64,000 nucleotides of DNA, taken from assembly GCF_036227325.1 (NCBI RefSeq), contig NZ_CP109467.1:7502001-7566000 (forward strand), read 5' to 3'. Made by a program: the position numbers and the translations under genes. The notes under the pieces are model-generated. The model searched no databases. It saw only the letters and a program-made list of their open reading frames with translations, and had not been told where the DNA came from. Each line of letters begins with the position of its first letter. Position 1 is the stretch's first letter. This stretch comes from Streptomyces sp. NBC_01465. Lineage in GTDB: Bacteria > Actinomycetota > Actinomycetes > Streptomycetales > Streptomycetaceae. Positions 49,809 through 58,464 of this stretch are shown here, piece after piece.

Positions 49809-50837
49809 TCAGGCGGTGGACTCCCTGACGATCAGCTCGGTGGCGACCTCGACGCGGGTGGTGGGCGGCGTCTCCCCGGCGATCAGCTGCAGGACCATGC
49901 GGGCGGCCAGCGCGGTCATCTCGGCGAGCGGGGTGCGGACCGTCGTCAGCCGGGGGGTCACCCAGTCCGCGAACGGCAGGTCGTCGAAGCCCACGACGCT
50001 GAGGTCCTCGGGGATGCGCAGCCCCAGCTCGGCGGCGGCCCGGTAGGTGCCGAGCGCCTGGTGGTCGCTGCCCGCGAAGACCGCGGTCGGGCGGTCGGGC
50101 AGTCGCAGCAGATCCAGGGCGTGCCGGTGGGCCGGGCCATGGGTGAAGTCCCCGTAGCGCACGAGCTCTTCGTCGTACGGGATGCCGGCCTCCTCCAGCG
50201 CCGTACGGTATCCGCCCACCCTGGCGCGGGAGGTGAGCCGGCGCTCGGGGCCGCTGATGAGGGCGATCCGCCGGTGGCCGAGCCCGACCAGATGGCGGGT
50301 CGCGGCAAGGCCGCCGGGCCAGTTGGTGGCACCCACCCACGGCACGCCCGGTGCCGGTTCGTCGATGGGCGCGACCAGCGCGAACGGGAGCGCGAGGCGG
50401 CGCAGCTCCCGGTGCTGGGCGGCGGTGAGTTCGGGCACGACCAGGATCGCGCCGCGGGTGGGCCGGGTGGCGAGCGAATCCAGCCACTGGCGGGCGAGTC
50501 GGCTGCGGCCGTGGGTGGCCGAGACGACGAGGCCCATCCCCACGTCGTGCAGGGTCTCCTCCGCGCCGCGGATCAGCTCCACCGCCCAGGGGCTGTCCAG
50601 CTCGTTGATGACGAAGTCGATCAGCCCGCCCCGGGGAAGCGCGGGGTCCGTTGGGCGTGCCCCTCCGGGGCGGTATCCGTGCTGCTCCAGAAGGCGCTGG
50701 ACCTTGGTGCGCGTCTTCGAAGAGACATCGGATCTGTTGTGCAGCACCTTGGAGACCGTCGAGACCGAAACCCCGGCCTCATGAGCTATTTCGGCCAGGG
50801 TGCTCCCAGCGGTTTCCTCCCCACCCGTTGACGTCAT
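49809..50837 (-). CDS. LacI-family repressor
   Basis: The 342-residue repressor has the LacI helix-turn-helix (about 13-60: STLAEIAHEAGVSVSTVSKVLHNR) and hinge, then a periplasmic-binding sugar domain (about 72-340) with GSDHQALG and VVGFDDLPFADWVTPRLTTV. It is divergent from the DUF2264 gene, and the 84-bp gap holds a palindrome that should be its site. The inducer is probably a plant- or microbe-derived oligosaccharide released by the secreted enzyme in that operon. Two direct 10-bp AGGTGGTATC repeats (49791-49810) overlap its stop. Confidence 0.92.
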   Translation of the reverse strand: MTSTGGEETAGSTLAEIAHEAGVSVSTVSKVLHNRSDVSSKTRTKVQRLLEQHGYRPGGARPTDPALPRGGLIDFVINELDSPWAVELIRGAEETLHDVGMGLVVSATHGRSRLARQWLDSLATRPTRGAILVVPELTAAQHRELRRLALPFALVAPIDEPAPGVPWVGATNWPGGLAATRHLVGLGHRRIALISGPERRLTSRARVGGYRTALEEAGIPYDEELVRYGDFTHGPAHRHALDLLRLPDRPTAVFAGSDHQALGTYRAAAELGLRIPEDLSVVGFDDLPFADWVTPRLTTVRTPLAEMTALAARMVLQLIAGETPPTTRVEVATELIVRESTA

Positions 50838-50871
50838 CCGATGTTTCTCCTACGTTTCGTGGCGTTCCCGT

Positions 50872-50893
50872 TGTTGCGAAAACTATCGCAACA
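50872..50893. promoter_or_regulatory. LacI-type operator between LacI and DUF2264 genes
   Basis: TGTTGCGA, 6 bp, TCGCAACA: an 8-bp perfect inverted repeat with the central CG..CG look of LacI sites, placed 29-50 bp before the DUF2264 ATG and 35 bp before the lacI-type start. Its position inside any longer DUF2264 reading is a reason to prefer the later start codon. Confidence 0.75.
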
Positions 50894-50921
50894 TCAACTC
50901 CCATTCCCAGGGGTGGACTTC

Positions 50922-52670
50922 ATGAGGCGCTGGCTGCAGGGCTGTGTCACCTCCCTCGCCGAGCCGCTCCTCCCGTACTTCAGCGAGGGCCGCGCCCGGC
51001 TGCGGCTCGGCGCCAACACCGCGATCCACGACGACACGGCTGCCGAACTCGAAGCGTTCGCACGCCCGTTGTGGGGACTCGCCCCGCTCGCGGCGGGCGG
51101 CGGCCCCTTCGATCACTGGGACCACTGGGTCCGGGGACTCGCCGCGGGAACCGACCCCGACCACCCCGAGTACTGGGGCGAACCCGGCCCGCACGACCAG
51201 CGCATCGTCGAAATGGCCGCCATCGGCTTCGCCCTCGCGCTCGCCCCCGACCGGCTCTGGGACCCCCTCACAGGCCCCGAACGCGACCGCGTCGCCCACT
51301 GGCTGCGCTCCGCACTCGACCGGCCGACCACCGCCAACAACTGGCTCTTCTTCCCCGTCCTGATCTCCCTCGGCCTCGACCGCGTCGGCGTCCCGTACGA
51401 CCGCGAGACCGTCCGCACCCGCCTCGAGCGCCTGGAGACCTTCTCCCTCGGCGACGGCTGGTACTCCGACGGCCCGACCGAGCGCCGCGACTACTACGTC
51501 CCCTGGGCGATGCACTTCTACGGCCTGCTCTACGCCGCCGTCGCAGGCGACCTCGACCCCGAGCGCGCCGTCCGCTTCCGGATGCGCGCCTCCCTCTTCG
51601 CCCGCGACTTCCAGCACTGGTTCGCCGACGACGGCACCGCCGTCCCCTACGGCCGCAGCCTCACCTACCGCTTCGCCCAGGCCGCCTACTGGGGCGCCCT
51701 CCCGTACGCAGGCGTCGAAGCCCTCCCCTGGGGCGTCGTCAAGGGCCACTACCTGCGCCACCTCCGCTGGTGGCGGCAGCAGCCCATCACCACACCCGAA
51801 GGACTGCTCACGATCGGCTACGGCTACCCCCAGCCCGCACTCGCCGAGCAGTACAACGCACCAGGATCCCCGTACTGGGCCCTGAAAACCTTCCTCCCCC
51901 TCGCGCTCCCCGAGAGCCACCCCTTCTGGAGCGCCCCCGAACTCCCCGCCCCCGCAGTCCCATCCGTCTCCGGACAGCCCCACGCGGGCGCCGTCCTGAT
52001 GCGCGCGGGCGGCGACGTGACGCTCCTCGCCGGACGCCAGCACCACTCCTGGGTGCGCCACGGCGCCGAGAAGTACGCCAAGTTCGCGTACTCCACCCGC
52101 TTCGGCTTCAGCCTCCCCGCCGGGCCCGTCGGCCTCGACCAGGGCGCGTACGACTCGATGCTCGCCCTCAGCGAGGACGGCGACCACTACCGCGTACGGG
52201 AAGAGCCCGCCGACTCCGCCGTCACGGACGGCACGGTGCGCTCCGCCTGGCACCCCTGGCCCGACGTGGAGATCACCACCTGGCTGACCGCGGCCCCGCC
52301 CTGGCACCTGCGCGTCCACCGCATCCGCACCGCACGCCGACTGCACACCGCCGAGGGCGGATTCGCCGTCGACCGCGACGCCGGCACCGACCGCAGGACG
52401 GGCGCCGCCCGCGCCCGCATCCTCTCCCCGGCCGGACTCACCGGACTCATCGACAGCGACGGCCGCAGAACCGGCGAGACCGTCGACTGCCTGCCCGGCA
52501 CCAACGTCCTCGCCCGCCGCACCGCGATGCCCCTGCTGACCGCCGAACTCCCGCCCGGGGAGCACTGGTTGCGCTGCGCCGTACTCGGCACCGCCGCAGG
52601 ACCCGAGGGCGAGACGGCATGGAAGAACCCGCCCGCACCACCGACACCGAAGACCGGAGGCCGTACGTGA
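50922..52670 (+). CDS. DUF2264 protein, probable polysaccharide-degradation enzyme
   Basis: The 582-residue protein matches DUF2264, an alpha/alpha-toroid-like family found in pectin and rhamnogalacturonan loci; its reaction is not firmly known. Visible marks are FDHWDHWVRGL, NNWLFFPVLI, GDGWYSDGPTERRDYYVPWAMHFYGL in parts, GTAVPYGRSLTYRFAQAAYWG and SWVRHGAEKYAKFAYSTRFGF. No signal peptide, so it works on imported oligosaccharides. ATG 50922 is chosen because the operator lies upstream of it; GTG 50913 is also possible. Its stop overlaps the next gene by 4 bp. Confidence 0.82.
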   Translation: MRRWLQGCVTSLAEPLLPYFSEGRARLRLGANTAIHDDTAAELEAFARPLWGLAPLAAGGGPFDHWDHWVRGLAAGTDPDHPEYWGEPGPHDQRIVEMAAIGFALALAPDRLWDPLTGPERDRVAHWLRSALDRPTTANNWLFFPVLISLGLDRVGVPYDRETVRTRLERLETFSLGDGWYSDGPTERRDYYVPWAMHFYGLLYAAVAGDLDPERAVRFRMRASLFARDFQHWFADDGTAVPYGRSLTYRFAQAAYWGALPYAGVEALPWGVVKGHYLRHLRWWRQQPITTPEGLLTIGYGYPQPALAEQYNAPGSPYWALKTFLPLALPESHPFWSAPELPAPAVPSVSGQPHAGAVLMRAGGDVTLLAGRQHHSWVRHGAEKYAKFAYSTRFGFSLPAGPVGLDQGAYDSMLALSEDGDHYRVREEPADSAVTDGTVRSAWHPWPDVEITTWLTAAPPWHLRVHRIRTARRLHTAEGGFAVDRDAGTDRRTGAARARILSPAGLTGLIDSDGRRTGETVDCLPGTNVLARRTAMPLLTAELPPGEHWLRCAVLGTAAGPEGETAWKNPPAPPTPKTGGRT

Positions 52671-55363
52671 GAGTCCCGCGCAGACCCAAGGCGCTGCTGG
52701 CAGCAGTCGCCGCAGCAGCCACCGCCCTCCTCGCCCTCCCGGGCGCCGCGTCCGCCGACGCGGGCACCCGCGGCCGTACGTACGAAGTCGCCTCCTGGGG
52801 CTCCGACCACGCGAGCGGCTCGGCCCGCCACCCCCTGCGCACGATCGCCCGCTGCGCGGAGCTGGTGAAGCCCGGCGACACCTGCCTCGTCCACCGGGGC
52901 ACCTACCGCGAACAGATCACCCCGCCCTCCGGGACCAAGGCGGCGCCGATCACGTTCGCCGCGTACGGAGACGGCACGGTCACTGTCGACGGCACCGACA
53001 CCGTCACCGGCTGGCAGGACGCGGGCGACGGCCTCGTCTCCGCCGACATCACCCTCCCACTTGACCCGTCCGAGAACGCGCTCTTCCTCGACGGCGGCCG
53101 GGCCATGGAGGGCCGCTGGCCCAACTCCGGGAGCGACCCGCTCAACCCGACCTGGGCGGTCGCCGAGAAGACCTCCACCGACCAGCACATCAACGACCCC
53201 GCCCTGCCGACAGGCGACTTCACCGGCGCGACGGTCCACATCTGGGCTGGCTCCAACCCCTGGAGCCAGCAGACCGGCACCGTCACCGCCACCACGTCCG
53301 GCGCCCTGGACTTCACCGGCGGCAACTACCGCTGCCCGCCCCTGTGCATGGGCAGCCAGACGTTCCGCAACTACTACCTCGTCGGCGCCAAGGCCACCCT
53401 CGACCGGCCGGGGGAGTGGTACTACGACAAGACGGCCCGCAAGCTCTACCTCGTCCCGCCCGCAGGCGGCATCGCGGGCCACACCGTCACCGCCAAGCGG
53501 CGCGACTGGGGCCTCGACCTCTCGGGGAGCTCGTACGTCACCGTGCGCGGACTCGACCTGTGGGGCACCTCGCTCCGTACGGGAAAGAACTCCACCGGCG
53601 TCCGCGTGAGCGGCCTGCACGCCCGCTACGTCTCCGAGTTCAGCACGCTCCCCATGCCCGCCGACTCCGACCTGTCCATCCCGCCCACCGAGGGCAACAT
53701 CGTCGACTCGCGCGTCCTGGACTCCGGAGTCCAGCTCCTCGGCACCGGAAACGAGATCCGCGACAGCGAGATCGGATACTCGGCCGGCACCGGAATCCTC
53801 GTGCGCGGCAGCGGCAACACCGTCACCAACACCTATGTCCACGACGTCGGCTGGATGGGCAGCTACACCCCCGGCATCGAGATCAACGGCTCCCACCACA
53901 CGATCACGCACAACACCGTCCGCCGCACAGGACGCGGCAGCATCGACGTCTCCTGGCAGCTCAACGGCGTCCCCTTCCAGGACAACCGCATCGCCTACAA
54001 CGACCTCTCCGAGGCGATGCGCACCTCCCGCGACGGCGGCCCCTTCTACGTCTGCTGCAACCTGGACGCCACCGGCACCAGCATCGACCACAACACTGTC
54101 CACGACGCGGACGGCCAGGTCGGCTACTACATCGACAACTCCTCCTCCCAGTTCCTCCTCCACCACAACGTCGCGTACAACACCGGCACCCGCGGCACCT
54201 TCTTCAACGGTCACAGCAGCGTCAGCCTCGGCAACCGCGACCACAACTCGTCCTACGGCCTCGGTATCACGACCGCCGCGGTCCGCCTCAGCGGTGCCAC
54301 CGACGCGACCGGCACCTACGTCAGCAACGACATCGCACTGACCCCGCTGGAGATCTCGGGCCCGGGCAACCCCGCCCCCGTCGTCCGTTCCAATCTCCTG
54401 CCGCCCGTCGACCCGGGCTACGCGGACGCCCGCAACGGTGAACTCTGGCTCCGCGACGGCTCACCGGCCATCGACGCGGGCGAGACCGTCGAAGGTGTCA
54501 CCGAGGGGGTGCGGGGCACGGCCCCCGACCAGGGCGCGTACGAGTACGGCGCCCCGGTCTGGGCCAGCGGCTGCACCCTGCCCGGCTGCCAGTCCCGGGT
54601 CCGCAACACCGCCTGGAAGGCCACCGCGTCCGACGGCACCGACGCCTCGTCGGCCGTCGACGGCGACCAGACCACCCAGTGGAAGGCGGCCGGCGCCCAG
54701 ACACCCGGCCAGTACGTCACCCTCGACCTCGGGACCCCGAAGACCGTCAGCCGGCTCGCCCTCGACGCGGGCCTGGACGCCACCGGCCACCCGTACGGCT
54801 TCACGGTCTCGACGAGCAGCGACGGCACACACTTCACCGCGCCCGTCGCCCGCATCGCGGGCCGCTCCTTCACCCAGGACGCCGTCTTCCCGCAGACCAC
54901 CGTCCGCTATCTCCGTGTCGAACTGACCGCCCCGGGCGACACGCCCTGGGAGATCAACGAGATCCGGCTGTACGCCGACGGACCCGACGCCACCTCCACC
55001 CTCCAGGCCGAACAGGCCACATACACGAGGGGAGTTGTACGGCAGGACGCGGCGACCGGGACCCTCGGCGCCGGGGACAGCATCGGCTTCCGCTCGGTCC
55101 AGTTCGCAGCGGGCGCCGACACCCTGACCGTCCGCCTCGCCTCCGCGGGCTGCGGCCGCGGCTGCTCGCTCCAGCTGCGCCTGGGCTCACCGCACGGACC
55201 GGTCGCAGCGACCCTCCCCGTGCACGGCACGGGCGGCGCCGACACCTGGCAGGAGCAGTCGGTGCACCTCACCCACCCGCTGACCGGCACCCACGACGTC
55301 TACCTCGTCGCGGAAGGCGGCCACCGCGTCGCCGCCCTCGACCGGCTGACATTCGGTTCCTGA
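52667..55363 (+). CDS. Secreted right-handed beta-helix protein with two carbohydrate-binding ends
   Basis: The 898-residue exported protein has a Sec signal (1-32, Ala-Ser-Ala), then a parallel beta-helix (about 40-610) with repeated turns such as GNTVTNTYVHDVGW, HHTITHNTVRRTGRGS and NSSSQFLLHHNVAYNTG. This fold is shared by pectate lyases, rhamnogalacturonases and alginate-type lyases. A discoidin/F5-8C (CBM32-like) domain follows (about 640-770: ASSAVDGDQTTQWKA) and a CBM6-like domain ends the protein (about 780-898: LQAEQATYT). Catalytic residues cannot be named. GTG start with GGAGG upstream; co-translated with DUF2264. It likely cuts a plant polysaccharide outside the cell. Confidence 0.85.
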   Translation: MRVPRRPKALLAAVAAAATALLALPGAASADAGTRGRTYEVASWGSDHASGSARHPLRTIARCAELVKPGDTCLVHRGTYREQITPPSGTKAAPITFAAYGDGTVTVDGTDTVTGWQDAGDGLVSADITLPLDPSENALFLDGGRAMEGRWPNSGSDPLNPTWAVAEKTSTDQHINDPALPTGDFTGATVHIWAGSNPWSQQTGTVTATTSGALDFTGGNYRCPPLCMGSQTFRNYYLVGAKATLDRPGEWYYDKTARKLYLVPPAGGIAGHTVTAKRRDWGLDLSGSSYVTVRGLDLWGTSLRTGKNSTGVRVSGLHARYVSEFSTLPMPADSDLSIPPTEGNIVDSRVLDSGVQLLGTGNEIRDSEIGYSAGTGILVRGSGNTVTNTYVHDVGWMGSYTPGIEINGSHHTITHNTVRRTGRGSIDVSWQLNGVPFQDNRIAYNDLSEAMRTSRDGGPFYVCCNLDATGTSIDHNTVHDADGQVGYYIDNSSSQFLLHHNVAYNTGTRGTFFNGHSSVSLGNRDHNSSYGLGITTAAVRLSGATDATGTYVSNDIALTPLEISGPGNPAPVVRSNLLPPVDPGYADARNGELWLRDGSPAIDAGETVEGVTEGVRGTAPDQGAYEYGAPVWASGCTLPGCQSRVRNTAWKATASDGTDASSAVDGDQTTQWKAAGAQTPGQYVTLDLGTPKTVSRLALDAGLDATGHPYGFTVSTSSDGTHFTAPVARIAGRSFTQDAVFPQTTVRYLRVELTAPGDTPWEINEIRLYADGPDATSTLQAEQATYTRGVVRQDAATGTLGAGDSIGFRSVQFAAGADTLTVRLASAGCGRGCSLQLRLGSPHGPVAATLPVHGTGGADTWQEQSVHLTHPLTGTHDVYLVAEGGHRVAALDRLTFGS

Positions 55364-55395
55364 GACCTGTCGATTTCGGCGCAGCGCGTACGTCG

Positions 55396-55434
55396 TTCCC
55401 TCAGGCAGCCCGGAAAGCGGGCCGTCTGAGGGAA
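55396..55434 (+). terminator. Hairpin between the beta-helix gene and the MFS gene
   Basis: Seventeen-base arms (55396-55412, 55418-55434, two mismatches) enclose a GAAAG loop. It follows the beta-helix gene by 33 bp and may end that transcript. The right arm runs into the GGAAGGA ribosome site of the MFS gene, so in a read-through transcript it could also hide that site. Confidence 0.55.
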
Positions 55435-55447
55435 GGACTTGTCACTC

Positions 55448-56878
55448 ATGGGGCCTCGCAAGAGCTGGACCCTCATCATTGTTTCGTTCGGGCTGTTCAT
55501 GACCGCGCTCGACAACCTCGTCGTCGCGACCGCACTGCCGGTGATCCGCGCCGATCTCGGCGCGCGCCTCGCCGACCTCGAATGGACGGTCAACGGCTAC
55601 AACCTCTCCTTTGCCTGCCTTCTGCTGACCGGCGCCGCGCTCGGCGACCGGTTCGGCCGGAGGCGGATGTTCGCCATCGGCCTGCTCGTCTTCACCGCCG
55701 CTTCGGCGGCCGCCGCCTGCTCACCGGGCGTCGGGATGCTCATCACCGCCCGTGTCGTCCAGGGGGCCGGGGCCGCGATCGTCATGCCGCTCACCCTGAC
55801 CCTCATCAGCGAGGCGTTCCCCAAGGAGAAGCGGGGCGCGGCGATCGGGCTGTGGGGCGGCATCACCGGACTCGGCGTCGCCGCAGGTCCGCTGGTCGGC
55901 GGCGCCATCGCCGAGGGCGGCGACTGGCGCTGGATCTTCTGGATCAACGTACCCATCGGCCTGGTGCTCGCCCCGCTTGGCCTCCGCTGTCTGACCGAGA
56001 GCTACGGGCCCAGGCCCCATCTCGACCTGCCGGGACTCGCGCTCGCCGCATCCGGATTCTTCGGGCTGACCTGGGGGCTGGTGCGCGGTGGCACCGTGGG
56101 CTGGGGCTCGGCGGAGGTCGTCACGGCGTTCGCCGCGGGGGCCCTGCTGCTCCTGGCCTTCGTACGCTGGCAGCAGCGGGCCAGGACGCCGATGCTGCCC
56201 CTCGGACTCTTCCGCAGCCGTACGTTCTCCACCGCCAACGGCGTCGCCTTCTTCAGCTTCGCCTCGCTCTTCGGCGCCCTCTTCGTCATCGCCCAGTTCC
56301 TCCAACTCGCCCTCGGATACACACCGTTGGAGGCAGGGGTGCGCATGCTCCCCTGGGCGGGCGCCCCGATGATCGTGGCGCCGATCGCGGGCGCCCTCGC
56401 CGACCGGTACGGCAACCGGCCCTTCATGGCCGCCGGCCTGGCCCTGCAGGCCGTCGGCTACGCCTGGGTCGCGGCCATCGCCGCCCCGGGAATGGGATAC
56501 GGCTGGCTGGGCGCGGCCCTGACCCTGTCCGGCATCGGCATCTCCATGTGCTTCCCCACCGTCGCCAACGCCGTGATGGGGTCGGTCCCCCTGCCCGAGG
56601 CCGGAGTCGCCTCGGGCACCAACAGTGCGGTGCGTGAACTGGGCGGAGTCTTCGGCGTCGCCCTGGTGGCCGCGGTGTTCACCGCCAACGGCGGATACGG
56701 CACACCGCAGCACTTCACCGACGGTCTCGTCCCCGCCGTGTGGGTCGCCGCCGCGCTGTCCGCCGCCGGTGTCGTCGCCGCACTGTTCGCACCCGTACGC
56801 CCCGAAGAACATCCGGCGGCCCCGGCAGATCCCCGGCCGCTGGAGCACACTGGTGCCCTGCCCGGCGCCTCCGTCTGA
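55448..56878 (+). CDS. MFS drug-export-type transporter (DHA2, 14-helix)
   Basis: The 476-residue membrane protein has about 14 helices. The MFS motif A is GAALGDRFGRRRMF near 62, and motif C-like GITGLGVAAGPLVGG lies near 139. Opening FMTALDNLVVATALPVI and LEWTVNGYNLSFACLLL are typical of DHA2 proton-driven exporters for drugs or natural products. ATG 55448 is preferred to TTG 55439, which sits too close to GGAAGGA. It is followed after 18 bp by the DGPF gene, so exporter, DGPF protein and sigma factor may share a transcript. Confidence 0.9.
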   Translation: MGPRKSWTLIIVSFGLFMTALDNLVVATALPVIRADLGARLADLEWTVNGYNLSFACLLLTGAALGDRFGRRRMFAIGLLVFTAASAAAACSPGVGMLITARVVQGAGAAIVMPLTLTLISEAFPKEKRGAAIGLWGGITGLGVAAGPLVGGAIAEGGDWRWIFWINVPIGLVLAPLGLRCLTESYGPRPHLDLPGLALAASGFFGLTWGLVRGGTVGWGSAEVVTAFAAGALLLLAFVRWQQRARTPMLPLGLFRSRTFSTANGVAFFSFASLFGALFVIAQFLQLALGYTPLEAGVRMLPWAGAPMIVAPIAGALADRYGNRPFMAAGLALQAVGYAWVAAIAAPGMGYGWLGAALTLSGIGISMCFPTVANAVMGSVPLPEAGVASGTNSAVRELGGVFGVALVAAVFTANGGYGTPQHFTDGLVPAVWVAAALSAAGVVAALFAPVRPEEHPAAPADPRPLEHTGALPGASV

Positions 56879-56896
56879 CCGAGAGGACTTCACATC

Positions 56897-57244
56897 ATGG
56901 GTCAGTACCTGATCCTCATCTACGACAACGAGCAGTCCAGGGAAGCAGCGGGCAACGAGGCCTTCCAGCAGCGCCTCAAGGACCACAACACCCTCCATGC
57001 CGACCGGGCGGAGAGCATCCTCGGCGCCAACGCCCTGCAGGAGGGGGCGACCGCGACCTCGATCCGCACGGATGCCGGAGGCGAGTTCACCGTCACCGAC
57101 GGCGCGTTCGCCGAGACCAAGGAAGTGCTCGCCGGCTACTACCTGATCGAGGCCGCCGACCTCGACGAGGCGATCACCGTCGCCAAGGAGGTCCCCGCAC
57201 CGTACGGCGGGGTGGAAGTGCGGCCGATCCGGGACTTCCACTGA
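56897..57244 (+). CDS. YCII/DGPF-domain protein linked to ECF42 sigma factor
   Basis: The 115-residue protein has the YCII-related (DGPF) fold: GQYLILIYDNE at the start, a TSIRTDAGGEFTVTDGAFAETKEVLAGYYLIEA core in two halves where DGxFxExKE replaces the name-giving motif, and VEVRPIRDF at the end. DGPF proteins nearly always sit beside ECF42 sigma factors, as here; whether they regulate the sigma factor is unsettled. RBS GAGAGGA. Its stop overlaps the sigma gene start region. Confidence 0.9.
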   Translation: MGQYLILIYDNEQSREAAGNEAFQQRLKDHNTLHADRAESILGANALQEGATATSIRTDAGGEFTVTDGAFAETKEVLAGYYLIEAADLDEAITVAKEVPAPYGGVEVRPIRDFH

Positions 57245-58464
57245 ACGGCGCCGCCCGCGCCGTGGCCGACGCGCACCGTCACGAGTGGGCCTTCGTGCTC
57301 GCCGCGACGGTGCGCGTCACCCGCGACCTGGACCTGGCCGAGGAGTGTGTCCAGGACGCGTACGCCAGGGCGCTGGTCAAATGGCCCGAGGACGGGGTGC
57401 CGCGCAGCCCGGGCGGCTGGCTGACCACCGTCGCCCGCAACCGCGCCCTGGACGTCGTACGAAGGGAGTCCGCACTGCGGCGGACCCTGCCGCTGCTGCT
57501 CCTCGACGAGACGCACGAGGAGCCCGACGACGACGGCGACATCCCCGACGACCGGCTCCGCCTGATCTTCACCTGCTGCCACCCGGCGCTCGCCGTCGAG
57601 GCCCAAGTGGCGCTCACCCTGCGTCTGTTGTGCGGGCTCACCACGGTCGAGGTGGCCCGCGCCTTCCTGGTCGCCGAGCCCACGATGGCCGCCCGCATCA
57701 CCCGCGCCAAGAAGAAGATCGCCGGAGCGGGCATCCCCTACCGGGTGCCGCCCGCGGCCGAACTCCCCGCCCGGATCACCGCCGTCCTCGACGTCGTCCA
57801 CCTTCTCTTCACGACCGGCCACACGGCCCCGGTCGGCGACGAACTCCTCCGTGCCGACCTCCTGGAGCGCGCGCAGGACCTTGCCCGGATGCTGCACTGC
57901 CTGCTCCCGGAGAGCGCCGAAGCCGCCGGTCTTCTCGCGCTGATCCTGCTCACCGACGCCCGTCGCGCCGCCCGTACCGACAGCGCGGGCCGCCTCGTGC
58001 TCCTCGCCGACCAGGACCGCACGCTCTGGGACCACAAGGCGATCGAGGAGGGAGCCGGGCTCGTACGGTGGTCGCTGCGCACCCGCCCGCCCGGCCGCTA
58101 CCCCCTGATGGCCGCGATCGCCGCCGTGCACTCCGAGGCGGCCTCCGAGCAGGAGACGGACTGGCGCGAACTGGTCGCCCTCTACGACCTGTTGATGCGC
58201 ACCTGGCCGTCCCCCGTCGTCGCCCTCAACCGCGCCGTCGCCGTCGGATTCGCCGAAGGGCCCGCCGCCGGACTGCGCGCCCTGGACCTCCTCGCCGGCG
58301 AACCGCAGCTCGCCTCGTACGGCTACCTCGCCGCGGCCCGCGCCGACTTCCTGCGCCGCCTCGGCTGCCGCGACCGGGCCAGGGCCGCGTACGAGGAAGC
58401 ACTCCTCCTCACCCGCAACGGCGCCGAACGGGCCTTCCTCACCGACCGGTTGAACTCAACCTGA
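57241..58464 (+). CDS. ECF42-group RNA polymerase sigma factor with TPR-like extension
   Basis: The roughly 400-residue protein is an ECF sigma factor: region 2 (about 10-75, LAEECVQDAYARALVKWP and GGWLTTVARNRALDVVRRE) and region 4 (about 105-165, LRLLCGLTTVEVARAFLVAEPTMAARITRAKKKI), then a 230-residue helical C-terminal extension. The ADxRLRLIFTCCHPAL-type segment is the group hallmark. No anti-sigma gene is present besides the DGPF partner. Start is uncertain: CTG 57241 overlaps the DGPF stop as CTGA and has GGGA 7 bp before it; GTG 57262 is a normal codon but has no ribosome site. Its last 9 bp overlap the convergent ABC exporter gene. Confidence 0.88.
   Translation: MNGAARAVADAHRHEWAFVLAATVRVTRDLDLAEECVQDAYARALVKWPEDGVPRSPGGWLTTVARNRALDVVRRESALRRTLPLLLLDETHEEPDDDGDIPDDRLRLIFTCCHPALAVEAQVALTLRLLCGLTTVEVARAFLVAEPTMAARITRAKKKIAGAGIPYRVPPAAELPARITAVLDVVHLLFTTGHTAPVGDELLRADLLERAQDLARMLHCLLPESAEAAGLLALILLTDARRAARTDSAGRLVLLADQDRTLWDHKAIEEGAGLVRWSLRTRPPGRYPLMAAIAAVHSEAASEQETDWRELVALYDLLMRTWPSPVVALNRAVAVGFAEGPAAGLRALDLLAGEPQLASYGYLAAARADFLRRLGCRDRARAAYEEALLLTRNGAERAFLTDRLNST

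Noticed and set aside
52187..54244. A 685-codon minus-strand frame rich in Val/Gly/Asp
   Set aside because: It is antisense to the DUF2264 and beta-helix genes, which have clear families; the composition is typical of a G+C-driven shadow.
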